A DNA stretch of 64,000 nt from Cotesia glomerata (GCF_020080835.1 NC_058161.1:11163297-11227296); one strand, 5' to 3'; shown: positions 33,724-46,393, counted from the first letter of the stretch. Program-made: numbers and translations. Notes: a model not told the origin generated them from the sequence alone.

Positions 33724-36521
33724 TTACAATTTGATCTCGTTGAGAAAACTTTTCATTTTTAAAGGTACGCTCGGTGATTTTTCCTTCATAAGAATATCTT
33801 CACTCATTGGTTCAATTATAGTTCCCATTCTTGTTTTTACCGGTGGTTTAATAAGTTGTCTATGAGAAATCTCTGGAACGAAATTTCGACCGATAGGTGT
33901 ACGTATGCTGGCTTCAAAATCTTCTACGGTTACAAATGGATGAGGCAAATCATTGATTTGATGCTGTCTAAGTTTGGCATCGATATCATCAATGATTATA
34001 ACATTTTCTTTATCTTTATCCTTTCTGTGAGGTGTTTCATTTAAATTAATTATAATGCGGCGCTTCTTACGTTGAGATATTTTAAAATTTCTATCAGCCC
34101 ATGATCCCCATCCAGGAAGACGAGTTTCTACCTGATGTAATTGAGAATTCTTTATCTAAAAATTAGAAAAATTAGTATGCTTAATGAGAATTATTAAAAA
34201 AAGTATGGTTTTTTGTTAATCAAAGATTATAAAATTTTCATTACCTGTTCTTCTTTTTCATTTTTAAATTCATTGGTAACATCGTCATCAATAAATGCTT
34301 CACTTATAATTTTTTGCTGACTTTCTTCCGATTCATCTTCATCACTATCATCTAAAACGTCAACTTCATTTTTTAAATCATCTGGAAGGTCATTTTTCAA
34401 GTTTATATGTTTGGATTTGGCCTGAATGAACTTATTGGGATCTATTTCTGTTACAGCTGTTTTGGAGATATTTTTAGATGTATGGAGTTCGAGCCTTGAT
34501 TGGCGCTCAGTTACATGTCCTGTTTTATTAATAACAGTATCATGTCTTATGTCATTTTCATCCAACGCATCATCGATAAATGGACGATTACTTTTTGTTT
34601 TAAATGACAAATCTGATTCTTCATTATTTGAATTTGTTACTAATTTCTTATTTTTAATTGAATTTTGTGTTTTTAATTTGTGTTTTAATTTTTTTAAGGC
34701 TTTCCGCTGATTATCATTTTTGAAAGTTTCAAATATTTCAGATACTGTTGGTAACTTTTTACTCGAGAGAGAAAGCGATTGTGAAACTTTCTTCGATTCT
34801 TCGACCAACCATTCTGACGTGCCAGAATTAATTGTTTGCTTTGTTGCGTTTTTTTTCATGGATTTATCTTTAATATTTTTCATTTTCTTTACCTTATTTT
34901 CTTCAGCGCATTTTAATTCTTTAATTTTTCGTTTTTTATCCAATCCTTTGATAGGTTTTTCATTTTTATCGTTAACATATTCCACACTTACTCGTTCTAC
35001 TGGATTTAATAAATTATTATTTGAAATTTTATTTTTGTTTTGAACGTCAACTTGATGTTCTTTAGAATTTATTTCTGGTTCTAATGAAAATATTTCATTA
35101 TTTACCCAAGGGTTGTATTCTAATGGCTCAGACGTAGTTTTTAAAACATTTGTTTCTGAATCTTCATAGTCATCGTCATCACTGTCATCTTTTTTGACCT
35201 TTTGAGTTAATTCACGACTAATTGATAGTTGTTGAGCTAGTACTTGACGACTCTGCAAATAATATTAAGTTTAAATAAGCAAATCTTTAAAATGATTAAA
35301 TAAAAATTTTTCATTTATAAGAATCTGTATAAACTAAAATATTTACCTCTTTATCATACTTAGCTCTAACTTGTTTATTTCGAGCCCATTGTCCTGTATT
35401 TTTATGCTTTAATGACATTCTTTCTAGTGCTCTTGCTTTATCCAATTCCTCCAATTTTTGTAGAGCAAGTTCAGGGTTGCTCTTCTGAAGTTTATCAAAC
35501 TCTTGAAACTGTTGCTTGATTTTAGCCTTTTTTTCAATTTTATGAAATTTTTTACTTTTTATTTTGTTTACTCTCCGAGCTTTTTCTGCTTTATAAGACT
35601 AAAATCATGAATAATTTATATTTTTGCAATGCGTTAAATAAAAAACATAAATTATATAAAAAAAAAAAAAAAAAAACTTACTTGTTGAGCCCGAAATTTA
35701 GCATTTTCTTTTGCTTTTTGAATCATTTCCTCTTTTGTAAGAGTAAACTTATCTATTTGATTTTCATTATCTTCAGCTTCTTCAGATGGTTTTAACGATG
35801 CATATTCTTTTTCTAAATCTGATTGTATCCGATGAGACTTAACTTTTCCATTATTAAAAAGTTTCTTTGAAGATGAGGTATTTATTGGAAATACTAAATG
35901 ATCTGCAACTCTATTTTTAGTAACTATAGGATTCCATTTTTTCAAATTTTCGCTGGTATTTTCAAAACAAACTTGACGTTTTAACTGAAAGTTAAATAAA
36001 TGACAAATAGTGATTACGAATATCAAAATAAGTTACGAATAAGAAATTTATATTGAAATTACCCTTTCATCAGCTGGTTTTTCTAGTGGTTTAGGCAAAA
36101 TCTTTGCTCGTTTTTTGGTAGCTTTGAATTGATTGCTAAGCTTTAAACTTTGATCTTGCCCTCGTAGTGTATTGACTAGATTTTCTAGACGAACGGGTTC
36201 GTTGTCGGTAATTCCACTACGTACTAAGTGAAATTCCGAGATTTCTGAGGTTAGTTCATTTCTTTCAGATTTTTTAATTCTGAAAATAAAACAAAGTAAA
36301 TCGAACTTCTCTTTAAAATAAGTATATGTAATAAATGTTATTGGTAAATAATGTAACTATTTCTTAAAAAACAAATATATCATAAATATCTGGATTTAAT
36401 GAATTAATTAATCAACGTACTTTAAAAAGTTATGATCCAGCTCCGCAACTGATTTTAACAGTTGGGAATGATTTTTAGAAATATCCTCATCGTTATCATT
36501 AATCATATCGTCATCACTCAT
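33724..36521 (-). CDS. UTP14: UTP14, small-subunit processome protein
   Basis: UTP14 is a nucleolar component of the U3 snoRNP/SSU processome. It activates the DEAH helicase Dhr1/DHX37 to remove U3 during 18S rRNA maturation. The six minus-strand exons are 36521-36421, 36279-36063, 35984-35682, 35598-35347, 35252-34245 and 34155-33724. All have GT-AG junctions in matching phases and total 770 codons, which is the usual family length. The N-terminus is acidic (DDDMINDNDED). Family signatures are KSKKFHKI, LERMSLKHKNTGQWARNK and, in the last exon, LPGWGSWADRNF. The long fifth exon encodes a charged, low-complexity Lys/Glu/Asp region with DDSDEDESEE-like acidic runs, as is usual for UTP14. The C-terminal DLPHPFVTVEDFEASIRTPIG block matches the conserved end. 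No stops or frameshifts. Confidence 0.95.
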
Positions 36522-37497
36522 TTCTGATGACTTTTAAGTACTTAATAATATTTAATAGTTGTACAATTATATTACACTTAATAACTTGCTTTTTTATCAA
36601 TTTTAAACTCGAAACACGTGGATAGAGTTACCCAAAGAATGTGTAGTAAACGTAAAGTTGTAATATAGAAAGTTGTAGCGCCGCCAGAGAGTGCGGTAGC
36701 TAAGAGAAGCTGAAATCAGCGCAAAAAATTAAATTTGGGAAGTAATTTAATTAAATGAAAAAGGGAAATTGAAAAACTGGCCCTAATTATTCAACTTTTA
36801 TATTTTTCATTTAAAATTAAATTAAATCATAGCGATTATTGAATCGTTCTCTTATCACATACACATGAAATTGATATAAATAATTTTATTCCTGAGAAAA
36901 TATAGCTTAATGTAACTACTAACTCAATTATTAATTGTCTTAAATACCATTGTCAGTATTGTATCGATTAGACACACGAAATCTGAGTTTTCATCCAGGA
37001 CACTTTTGCATAATTATACATTAACTTTTTTAAGGGGATCGTGTCATTATATCCTAAACATTAAACAAAACAATTTCTTATTATATTATATACGACTGTT
37101 TTCCTGCAGAAAGAGCACTGGAAGTAGATGATTACCTTCATGCGGAAATAATGTTGAAATTTTGCGGATACAATTCTCTCGAATGTAATGTCACAGAGCT
37201 GATTGTGCATGCAGATTTTTTCCTGAGAAATAGTTTTCGTTTCTTATAGCTAATGAAGATAAAAAATTTTGTTTATTAAACGATGTAATTACAAAAGTTT
37301 ACATAAACTCCAAGAACTTACAGACAGTATATATAATAAAAACAATAAATATACATTATACGCATATTATCCGACGACAGTTTATAGTTTTTATAGTTTA
37401 ATATTAACGTTTTCCTGATTTAAAAAAAAAAAAATCCGACTTTTCATAAAATATTATATTTAAAAAAAGTAAAACATACATCTTTTCGCCAATATAA
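36522..37497. other. Intergenic, UTP14 promoter side
   Basis: This must contain the UTP14 promoter (5' end near 36521-36700) and the 3' end of the small minus-strand gene. No TATA box stands out. A short GC-richer tract with CGCCGCCAGAGAG sits near 36679. Otherwise AT-rich. Confidence 0.45.
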
Positions 37498-37868
37498 TTA
37501 ATAAAATCGAATACACTCTGATTTCTTTTCAGTGAGACTGAACACTTTTTTCTTCTTACCACCACTCATTATGCTCTGAAGATGTTTCAAAAGAATGAAA
37601 TTATCTTTCACGATTTGTGCTTGTCTTTCTTTTTGCAATTGTAATTTCTTAGCATCATTTAGAACGTGTGGTATAAGCTTAGGAGGACTCATATCAATAG
37701 CCGAAGTTGCTGACTTAACCTTTCAAGAAAATATAAATTTATATTTTCTTTTTTATTTCAATCTGAAAAAATTGTTTTTTTACTTACTCGTTTTCGATGG
37801 CGCTCATAAGCTTTTCTTTGACATAATATTAGATCTATATTTGTGTTAGCGGTTCTAGCAATCGGCAT
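37498..37868 (-). CDS. CFAP97/hemingway-domain small protein
   Basis: The two minus-strand exons are about 37868-37788 and 37719-37498, with a CGA/GTAAGT donor and a TTGAAAG acceptor, phase 0, giving about 100 residues. The core reads YERHRKRVKSATSAID, then PHVLNDAKKLQLQKERQA and IVKDNFILLKHLQSIM. This is the pattern of the CFAP97 (KIAA1430/hemingway) domain: a basic helix, a short Pro-containing linker, then KKLQLEEER-type and DNxxLL helices. Members work in cilia and flagella; short CFAP97D forms are linked to sperm axoneme maintenance in mammals. The tail GGKKKKVFSLTEKK is basic. It lies upstream of UTP14 on the same strand with about 1 kb between, so it has its own promoter. Exon edges may be off by one base. 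Confidence 0.72.
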
Positions 37869-38439
37869 TTTTTAATTTCACTTTAAATTGACAGTTAAGT
37901 ATAAATCACTCTAGTAGTCGGATCGGATTATGTGGTAGTTTTTTCATATTACTGAATTATTTAATATCCTCATTTTAGGTAGTTACTTAAATATCCTTGA
38001 CAACGAAACTATATTGATAAACATATATATAGAAAATAAAGACATGACCTATTCAAATGAAGCTAAATTTTATTTCTTATCTTTATTTTAAATCTTTACG
38101 ATCAAAAAAATTTGATGAAACAGGATATTTTTTATGAATAAAATATTTTCAATTTTTTTATATCAAATAATTAATAAAATAAATAAATTTTCATCAAATT
38201 TTTAATGTATCTAAAACAATCAATTGCTTTGAATCAAGAGTCTAGATTTTTTCCCTAATTTTTTTTCGTTTTCAAGTATTTCAAAGTGCTGACATCTTCA
38301 TTTACAATTCCTTTCATGTATATGTTACTTTATGTACGTAAGGTACATATTTATGTCCATAGTAGGTAAGTACGCTTACTTCACAATTTTAATACATTTT
38401 AATTTCAGTAACTTCACCAACTAGGAACTTATATTTTCT
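37869..38439. other. Intergenic
   Basis: AT-rich. It should include the promoter of the CFAP97-type gene. No motif is supported. Confidence 0.4.
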
Positions 38440-39292
38440 CCACCTAACTTGATCTCCCGAGTCCTGGCACACCTAAACAAGAGTCGAGTGCAGTACCTGC
38501 TGGTAGCCCCCAAATGGGAACAAACATTTTGGATGCTCGACCTAGTCAGTCGAAGCCTGGTACCTCCAAGGATGATCGAGAACCTGGAAGAAGTATTAAT
38601 GGACTTGTCCACGGGGAAAGCGCCGCAACAGGTCGATAAACTTACTCTCCAAGTGTGGAGAATTGGGGGTGGTGCTCCATGACATCGAAATGGTCGACTC
38701 AGGAAAAAGTCTTGCTAAAAAAGAGTTGGCGTTCTTCTACTATTCAAACTTACAGGGGTGACCATCAAAAGATGGCTAACCTGGTGCCAGAAAAACCAAG
38801 TGGATCCAGTCTTCCCAGGTAACTCAAACCTGGCAAAATTTTTGGCAAACTTTTCGATTAAAGATAACCTGGCCTATGCAATTATCCTTGTTCATAAATC
38901 GGCAGTCAGTACATTCTGCTCAGAAGGGAAAGCGAAAGAATCCTCGTCAAGCTTCTTGGTCAAGCAGGTGTTAGAGGCAATCTCTAATTGTAAACCTAAG
39001 GAGAAGCGTGCTGCAATATGGGATACCCAAATTCTATTCAACTGGCTCGAAGCTGAGGCACCAAAGCTATCTCTTTTTGAAACTTCAAGAAGAACAGCCG
39101 CAATTCTTTTCTATTTTGGCATCGGAACGCAAAGTTCATGACCTCACCCTTTTGAAAATCTCCAAGGACTACTTAACGAATCTGGATCAGGAAATTATCC
39201 TTTGGCTAAGTTTTGGGTGCAAAACAGATAGAGCATCCTTCAGGCAATTGGCATGGAAACTCTCCAAGCAACATGAAAGAAATATTTGTTAA
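38440..39292 (+). pseudogene. DIRS-type retrotransposon fragment
   Basis: Two DIRS protein regions are seen. The end of RT-RNase H lies at about 38445-38681 (VQYLLVAPKWEQTFW; LTLQVWRIGG). The N-terminal half of the tyrosine recombinase lies at about 38758-39292 (TIKRWLTWCQKNQVDP, LANF, HKSAVSTF, RRTAAIL, then RKVHDLTLLKIS with the first catalytic Arg). At least two frameshifts split it, near 38755 and near 39105-39125, and the remaining recombinase motifs are absent. DIRS elements integrate through the recombinase and not a DDE integrase. This copy is dead. Confidence 0.78.
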
Positions 39293-39392
39293 CTACAAAA
39301 AAATCACTATTTAATTCAAATAAATACACAGAATAAACGATATCTTTGTCTCAAATAAATTCATTTATTTGTGTTAAATAAGTATTAATTAA

Positions 39393-40585
39393 ATGTGTAT
39401 TATTCCGGCAGATCGTAGAAATTTTGACTTAACCACAGTACAAAATATTTGTAATTCTCTGGCTGATAATATTCTGGTAACTAGCTGCACACGTATTGGT
39501 AAATACACATCACTGTCCCTACAACCTCGTCCAATAAAGGCTTCATTTTCGGATAATCATTCTGTTGATCAAATCATCGCGGGACTGATGCGTGAGAAAC
39601 GTGTAAATAACGCACAACAAACGATCAGCAATATCTCAATAGTTCGCGATCGTACAGAAATGCAGAGAGCAGAGTTGAAGAAAATACATCAAGAGCTTCA
39701 GGAACGGAGATCTGCTGGAGAGAACAATCTAAGGATAGTTCATCGAGCGGGAGCACCTACGATCATCAAGTCTTATCGAATAACAACAGCGTCGACACCG
39801 AGCGAGCCTCAGTAATAAACTCTATTACGATAGGCGTGAGACATTCAGGAGGTCGGGAGGTGGTGTGTTATTCGCTTGCAGAAAACTCTAAATACTATCA
39901 GTATTAATCTATCTAATGTTATTTCTATCTTTCTCTGGTAGCGCTATAACTTTCTTAAATCGACATCTCTTCTGTAGACTTTTAATTATCTATACTAATA
40001 TTATAAAGAGGAAAGATTTGATTGTTTGTTTGTTTGTTTGTTTGCATTGAATAGGCTCCGAAACTACTGAACCGATTTGAAAAATTCTTTCACTGTTGGG
40101 AAGCTACACTATCCCCGGGTGACATATGATATGTTATATTTTCAAATTTTTGTTAAATACCCGTGCAAAGCCGGAGTGAACTGCTAGTTTATAATAATTT
40201 CGTCGAACATAATTGTTCCTTGGACATACTTGTTAGCTCACAAATAATTATCTTACAGCACTCTAATTTCTATCGCAATATCTGAGAGATAAATCTTCGT
40301 AATATTGTAACCAGCAATTTCTGTTCTTTTATTTTTTTCTTTTTGTAAGCTAAAAATTCTATTGTATAATTATATTACTATATCTGTATTTTTATATTAT
40401 TATATTTTGTCATTATACCATTATATTTGTAAGATTAGATATTTTTTTTTTAAATTGTAAAAATGTATATATCTGTACACCGCATGTCATGAAGCTATGT
40501 TTTACAACATTGTAGCGACCCTGTTATTGGCCTATGGGCTGTTGGGTTGATTTAAAAATAAATAAATTAATTAAATGGTGGTATT
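39393..40585 (+). mobile_element. Internally deleted LINE: ORF1 tail plus 3' end
   Basis: The frame 39393-39815 encodes the C-terminal part of a LINE ORF1 (VTSCTRIGKYT; RDRTEMQRAELKKIHQEL; ERRSAGENNLRI), the single-strand nucleic-acid binding region. ORF2 is missing. The sequence goes on through a Helitron-like insertion to a typical 3' tail: GGCCTATGGGCTGTTGGGTT, then AAAATAAATAAATTAATTAA. Mobility would depend on other copies. Confidence 0.7.
39989..40187 (+). mobile_element. 199-bp Helitron-like element
   Basis: It starts with TCTATACTAATATTATAAAG, the classic 5' end of a widespread insect Helitron group. It contains a TTTG microsatellite and GAACCGATTTGAAAAATTCT. It ends in CCCGTGCAAAGCCGG, a partial hairpin, then CTAG. 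The flanks are A and T, as expected for insertion between A and T without duplication. No Rep/helicase is present, so it is non-autonomous. Confidence 0.85.
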
Positions 40586-40648
40586 TAAGTAAAAGATATC
40601 TCTATACTAAACGAGTCTCATTTGATTTAAATAAATTGTTCTCTAAGT

Positions 40649-40924
40649 GTGATAGTTGTTATTTATTTTTTTGTTAACAACTGCAAATATTTGTTCGACT
40701 GCTCCAAAAAATGTCCAATTTGTAATTGTGACGAAAAAGACACCATTGAACACCTTTTTCTGAGATGCTCAATACTCAAAGCCCCTCATGACCATTATAC
40801 TGCTGCAAATTTTGGATCAGCCGTAACCACCCACTTTTTAATCTTAAATGTAAATTTATTAGATCGACGTACCATTTTTTTTCGCAACACTTGTCTAATA
40901 AGAAGGTTTATTTTATTTGAATAG
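40649..40924 (+). pseudogene. LINE ORF2 C-terminal fragment
   Basis: A zinc-binding motif CPICNCDEKDTIEHLFLRC (Cx2C...Hx4C) is typical of the region after the reverse transcriptase in LINE ORF2. It is followed by about 50 residues to a stop and an AT-rich 3' end (ATTTGATCTAATCTAATTTA). The upstream RT is absent. Confidence 0.65.
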
Positions 40925-41039
40925 TCATAAACTGTAATTTTAAAACTTTTAATCCACGAATAAATTGTAATTATCTCTATGCTATATAGGAATTCATACT
41001 TCTAAGCAATAATGAATTTGATCTAATCTAATTTATTTT

Positions 41040-41575
41040 ATTTTTACTCAAAAGCTAACAAATTTATTTATTACAAACATCGAAGTATGTCAGAAGAAAG
41101 ATCAAAGCATAAAAATGCTACGGAATAAGAAATAATTAAGATGATAAAAAAGAGAAGAATACAGAAATCGGAAGTCAACTGTTTAAAAAAAATTATGAAA
41201 ACGGTTGACCCTGAAGGCCATGCCTGCAACTTCCCGCCAATTCTATACCTAAACGCTTGAAATTGCACTTATGACGTTTTTGTTAGGATATTAGGTCAGG
41301 TGAAGGGTTATTATTAATAACAATAATACTGGATAATTAAATAAAGCAACTCTTAATATACTCTGTAACTCTCTTATACAAAAGTAAAGCAATACCTAAA
41401 GGGCAAGCGTCCAAGCTCAAGTGAGTACTCGAGGCCCCGAGAGCGCTCGCAACTCCCCTCCATCTCTCCCCGCTCCACGTTCTGACAAAGCCTCTCTCGC
41501 ACTCCCTCCCTTTGTCAGATCCTCTAAATCTCTTATGGTTTGCCTGTAACAAAATGACAAATAAATTATGTTAAT
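41040..41575. other. Region beyond the Copia 3' end
   Basis: A purine-rich minus-strand tract (GACAAAGGGAGGGAG, about 41508-41522) could be the polypurine tract of the Copia element. The 3' LTR would then lie at lower coordinates. No matching second LTR copy was found past 49285, so LTR borders are not called. Confidence 0.4.
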
Positions 41576-43250
41576 TTAGCTTATTAGTTTATTTCTAAGG
41601 TATCTATGACTCTCTAAGGCTAATGGTTTCGTCATAATGTCCGCTATGTTCTCTTTAATGGCTACCCAGTATACTCTTACTCTATTTTGCTCGACACACT
41701 CCTTGATAAAGTCTCCATAAGTGTTTGCCATGTGTTTTCGGCTTTCACTCTTTTTTCGCTCTAACAAACTCTTATTAATTTCCTCTAAATTGTCGTCAAA
41801 CATTTTTAACTTGTGACTTCCGTCCTTTTTAGTGCAGTCTCCTGCAGAACGGTTGTCGCACCAAACTGTTGCTGGGAACAGTGTCTTGCCAATTATGAAT
41901 CTCGTGGCCTTGTCTAAGGATATAATTTTTTGACAGGCATCGCTCATTGCCAAGTATTCAGCTTGGCATGTGGATAGTGTCACATAGCTCTGTTTATGAC
42001 TTCTCCAGGCGATTATATCTCCAAATACTCTAATTACGTAGCCTCCTGTTGATATTGACCCCTCGTTGTCTCGAAAACTCGCATCAGTGAACGCCTCCAA
42101 CGTTTCTGTTTTGCCCGTGAATTTCAAACCCAATTCTGAAGTCCCTCTTAAGTATCTCAATATTCTCTTTACGTCTAACCGATCACTCTCTGTTGGCTCT
42201 ATCTGCTTTCTGGCTAGGTAGTTCACTGCGAATGAGATATCTGGCCTGATTGCATTGGCTAGGTACATCAGGCTTCCGATGGCTTCTCTAAACGGTACTC
42301 TTTTAATTTATCCATTCTTAAATGAACTCTCTGTTTTTGTTTCCTCTAATTTTCTTCTCTTGCTTTGATTCTCTACTTGTCTCGTGACCATTGGTGTACT
42401 TTGTGGCTTGGAATCTTTCATATTGAATTTCTCTAAAATACTTTCAATATATCTCTCTTGTTTAATCGTCATACATCCCTCTTTTCTATCTCTGTGAATT
42501 TGCATCCCCAGAAAACTCTTTGGCTCTCCTAGATCTTTCATATCAAATGCACTGTTAAGATGACTCTCAATTTCCTCTAATTTTTTCTCGCTGTTGCTGG
42601 CTGCCAATATATCATCCACATATAGCACTATTAGTGCCATTACGCCATCTTTCCTCCATGTGTAAAGACATGGCTCATGCAAGTCGTTCTCGAACCCAAG
42701 TTCCTTGATCTTTTCGGTGAATCTCTTGTTCCACTTCTTTGGACTTATCTTCAAACCATATAGTGACTTCTCTAACTTACATACCATAGTCTTTCTCGTA
42801 TGTTCGTCGACCTCCAGACCCTCTGGAACCTGTATATATTTCCTCTTCCAGTATTCCGTTCAAGAACGCTGTCTTTACATCTAACTGACACGAAAATAAG
42901 TCGAACTTATTAATAATTGCCAGTACTGCTCTAATTAATGGTAGCCTTGATACAGGCGCATATGTCTCTTTGAGATCGTATTTATTTTTATCTTTAAATC
43001 CTCTAATCACTAGCCGTGCCTTGTATCTCGTGTTTCCATCAGATTCCAGTTTTCTTTTGAATACTCATTTCGAATCTATGATATTCGCTCTTTTCCCTTG
43101 TTGTTGAATTTCTGCTCTACTCACTAATCTCCAAACTTCATTCTTGTTCATTGATTCAATCTCGTCTCTAATGGCTCCTGTCCATGATACTCTTTCTCGT
43201 GTTCTCATTGCTTCAGCATAACTTGCTGGATCCTCATTTAGTGATGCCAT
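41576..43250 (-). pseudogene. Copia reverse transcriptase and RNase H
   Basis: RT pieces in order: ASYAEAMRTRERVSW...EIESM (43250-43065); YAPVSRLPLIRAVLAI and QLDVKTAFLNG (43010-42777); LYGLKISPKKWNKRF, VLYVDDILAAS with the catalytic YVDD, and GEPKSFLGMQIHRD (42787-42308). RNase H follows at 42268-41576: YLANAIRPDISFAVNYLAR, LEAFTDASF (catalytic Asp), AEYLAMSDA, DNRSA and KHMANTYGDF. Frame breaks lie near 43050, 42780 and 42290. The motifs themselves are well kept, so decay is fairly recent. Confidence 0.88.
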
Positions 43251-43589
43251 AAGGCAGTGTATCTCTTCATTTTCATCTCTAATTTTCTCGTTTGTTAAAT
43301 CTTTTGGAGTGTCTTTGTCTTTCGTGAAGCTTATATCATCTACTGGCTTGTAAATATAATTTACTTTACTCGTATCATCTAATTTTAATTTTCTCTTGCT
43401 CTGACTTCTGGTGCATGGTTTATTTGTTTCAATTTAACTCTTTTTATTCTCTATTTTCTCTAGTGTTTTGACTTTCTTGCTCGGTCTACCTCTTTTCTTT
43501 GGTTCAGACTTCGCAATCTCTTTTTCAATATTAATCTCTTTCTCTAATTCACTCTGCGAATTCCATTCAATTAAATTCTCTTCTTTTGG

Positions 43590-44053
43590 ATTTTATCTAG
43601 TTTCTTCTAAATGCTGATTTTTGTATACATCTTTGTATACGATTTTCTCATTAAATTTTACATGCCTCAACTCTAGAAATTTTCTCGTGTTTGGATGCCA
43701 TAGTAAGTATCCAACTGGTTTGTATCCAACCAGGACCGCTTTAAGTGCTCGTTCAGTGAATTTGGATTCTGGCTTCGGGATTTTTATATATCCGATGCAA
43801 CCAAATCTTTTTATCTGTTCAAAGTGACAGCTTGCATTTGGTGCAAACTTTACCAGAGGAGTCTGATACTCAATTGACTTGTGTGGAGTCCTGTTGTATG
43901 CATACACTGCTGCATCCACTGCTAACTCCCACATAGTCGATGGTAGGTCTGAGTCAAGCATATATGCTCTTACTTTTCTCTGGATTGTCGCATTGAATCT
44001 CTCAGACACGCCGTTATGTTCAGGTGTGTATGGAGATGCGAACTCCGCCTCTA
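43590..44053 (-). pseudogene. Copia integrase, C-terminal part
   Basis: After the insertion, the minus-strand frame picks up integrase at EAEFASPYTPEHNGVSERFN, with the catalytic Glu in the SERFN position, then YAYNRTPHKSI and the GYLLWHPNTRKFLELR region. The 30 codons before it in the same open frame come from the inserted element and are not integrase. Confidence 0.85.
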
Positions 44054-45507
44054 CCCGAGTCGAAATTTTAAAACCCCAGTTCAACCTAGTAGAGCCTGAT
44101 TCCTTTGATGTAGACATATGCCGCTCTAATTTAAGAACCTTTTTCAACCTAACTCGTCTTATATCAGGGTGAGGAATAGTGAGTCGGGGTTTAGTTTAAA
44201 TTTTAAGATTCTGTTTCAACCTAACTCGTCTTGCATCAGGGTGAGGAGTATTGAGTTGGGGTTTAGTTCAAATTTTAAAACTTTGTTTAAACCTTATTCA
44301 TCTAAATTCAGGTCGTAGAAGAGTGAGCTGGGGTTTAATGAGAATTTTATCGCGTAGGCTTCCTAGGATGAAACAAAGATTAAAACTTTATACATTTTTC
44401 AAAATAAATAAGAGTAATAAAAATTATTATCATTATTTTGAAAATGTATTACAGTAAAACGTGCGAAAAAATCACAACAAAACCATTTATAAATTTTTTA
44501 TGCTTAATAAACTGCGTCAAATGCTTTTTTAAAAATTAAAATCGAACGACGCGTTCAAAAATTATATTTGTTTAAAAATTCACAAAATTTTTTTTCTCAG
44601 TATTTTTTCGACATAACATTTAAATTTCTTAACCAAACGATATTTGCCCGGACATCCACTTTTTTCGCTTTAAAAACTGTGTTGAAAACCATTTGGAAAA
44701 TTAAAATCGATCGACGCGTCCGAAAGTTACAGCTGGTTGAAAATTTACAAAAATTTTTTTTTGATATTTTTCGAAAATAATTACCGGGCTTCTTTAACTT
44801 TTCAACATAAACCCGTATATACAAAATTTTTTTTCATTACTACTCTAAAAACTACTTTGAATACCGTTTTAAAAATCAAAATCGAATGATATGTTACAAA
44901 ATTATACCTTATAAAAATTTCAAAAATAATTTCTTCCAGAATTTTTTCGAAATAATTTTCAGATATTTTAACTATTTAACTATTCATGTGTATATACTTT
45001 TCGTGCTTTAAATAAAAAATTATGGTTTGTGCAAGAATAATTTAAAAATATACGAAACATCAAGTTTTTCTACTTAAAAATTTGACCTAATTGCTAAAAA
45101 GAATAGTTTGCCAAATTAAATATTTAAAGAATGAACAAATAGCACAGTTTTTCACATTTTGAACTCGAAGAGCTCAAAAATATAATTTTTGTATCGCAGC
45201 TTTTGAAGCCCCATAAAGAATCTTTAAGTTTAAATTGATTAAACGAAAAATTTTGAAATAATTCCGAAAAAACAGTTTTTTCGGTTTTCTTTCGACAACG
45301 ATAACTCACGAACGAATTAACCGATTTTGACCGGGTTGGCGGCGATCGACGTGGTTTTTTAATGTTAAGAGCTGAATAGTTTTTGAAATCGATCGGTGAA
45401 GCCGTTTCAAAGTTATTAAAAAAAAAACACATTTGAAAAAATTTATTTTGTAGTTTTTTTTAAATTTCTCAAGATCTACCGGTTCAATCGGAAACAATCG
45501 GGGAAGC

Positions 45508-45622
45508 TTCCTAGGACCTCAAAACGTCAACATCCGTTGAAAACTTGATTTTCGAAAAACGGGGTAAAACCAATAACTTCCCAACTTTTGAAAATTTTCA
45601 ATTTTCTTAGCGGGAAGTTAAA
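45508..45622 (+). repeat. Repeat shared with 61885-62008
   Basis: TCAAAACGTCAACATCCGTT, then GATTTTCGAAAAACGGG and AATAACTTCCCAACTTTTG, then TAGCGGGAAGTTA, are almost identical to 61885-62008 in the same orientation. Confidence 0.8.
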
Positions 45623-45825
45623 AATTTAGGCAATTTCCGCGATGAAATTTTTTAATCACTTTGTAAGCAACGTTGTAAAATTAATAATAATAATCACAGT
45701 AATATTTACCATGACATAAGAAATAATAATAATATTTAATCACATGAGTTAATTTTAATTTTGTCAGTTGTAGCTTAAATGGAAACAAATATTTCTACTG
45801 TATGACTAGTCTTCGAGTAGCAGAG

Positions 45826-45892
45826 GGGATCCAGTCTTGCTTCGTAATCGTGAGGTCTCGATTTCGAATCCCAGTAAAGCTGAGTTTTTTTC
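45826..45892 (+). other. tRNA-like fragment
   Basis: GATCCAGTCTTGCTTCG (A-box side) and GATTTCGAATCCCAG (B-box-like) at tRNA-like spacing, inside the 2.34-kb element. Probably a pseudo-tRNA or SINE head. Confidence 0.4.
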
Positions 45893-46393
45893 AACGGAAA
45901 TTTGTGTTTTCTTCGTCGTTTCTTCTGTCTTCATTTCGATATCATTATTCTTGTATAATTATAAATTAACATTACTAATAGTTATCATTACCTTAACAGT
46001 CATGCAAATAATAACATGAAGTAACCAACAGTTAAATGATAATTTTTTCTTTTTTTTTACTATGAATATAACCAGTTTAGGCTATTAAGGTTGAACTAGG
46101 TTGAAATAGGTTTTAATAAAACCCTGCCTGACACTTTTTCGTCTGAGAAACAAAAAATCGTATACATCGTGCAATCCCAGCTAGGCGCTAAAAGAGTGAA
46201 ACAGAGTTTTATTAAGAACCTTCTTCAACCTAACTCGTCTGAAAACGGACTTAAGTAGACGTTATCAGAGTGAAACGGGGTTTAGTATCAATGCAGTTCC
46301 TTATTTCTTAAAACCTATTTCATTCTGTTTCACCCTGAATTAGACTATCCCAGGTTAAAATGGGTTTTAAGCGAAAAAAAATTTCGACTCGGG

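Larger units (their letters stand above)
44054..46393. mobile_element. 2.34-kb inverted-repeat element in integrase
   Basis: The ends are CCCGAGTCGAAATTTT and its complement AAATTTCGACTCGGG. It lies exactly between two halves of the integrase frame. Inside are three units of about 75-85 bases with TTCAACCTAACTCGTCTT near the left end, about three units of about 170-185 bases at 44480-44960 with ATTAAAATCGAACGACGCG-type words, and CAACCTAACTCGTCTGAAAA words near the right end. No transposase is seen. No target duplication was resolved. The original target may have read CCCGGG. Confidence 0.82.

Noticed and set aside
41337..41552. Minus-strand Arg/Gly-rich frame near the Copia end
   Set aside because: It probably falls in the Copia 3' LTR or polypurine region; no protein family fits.
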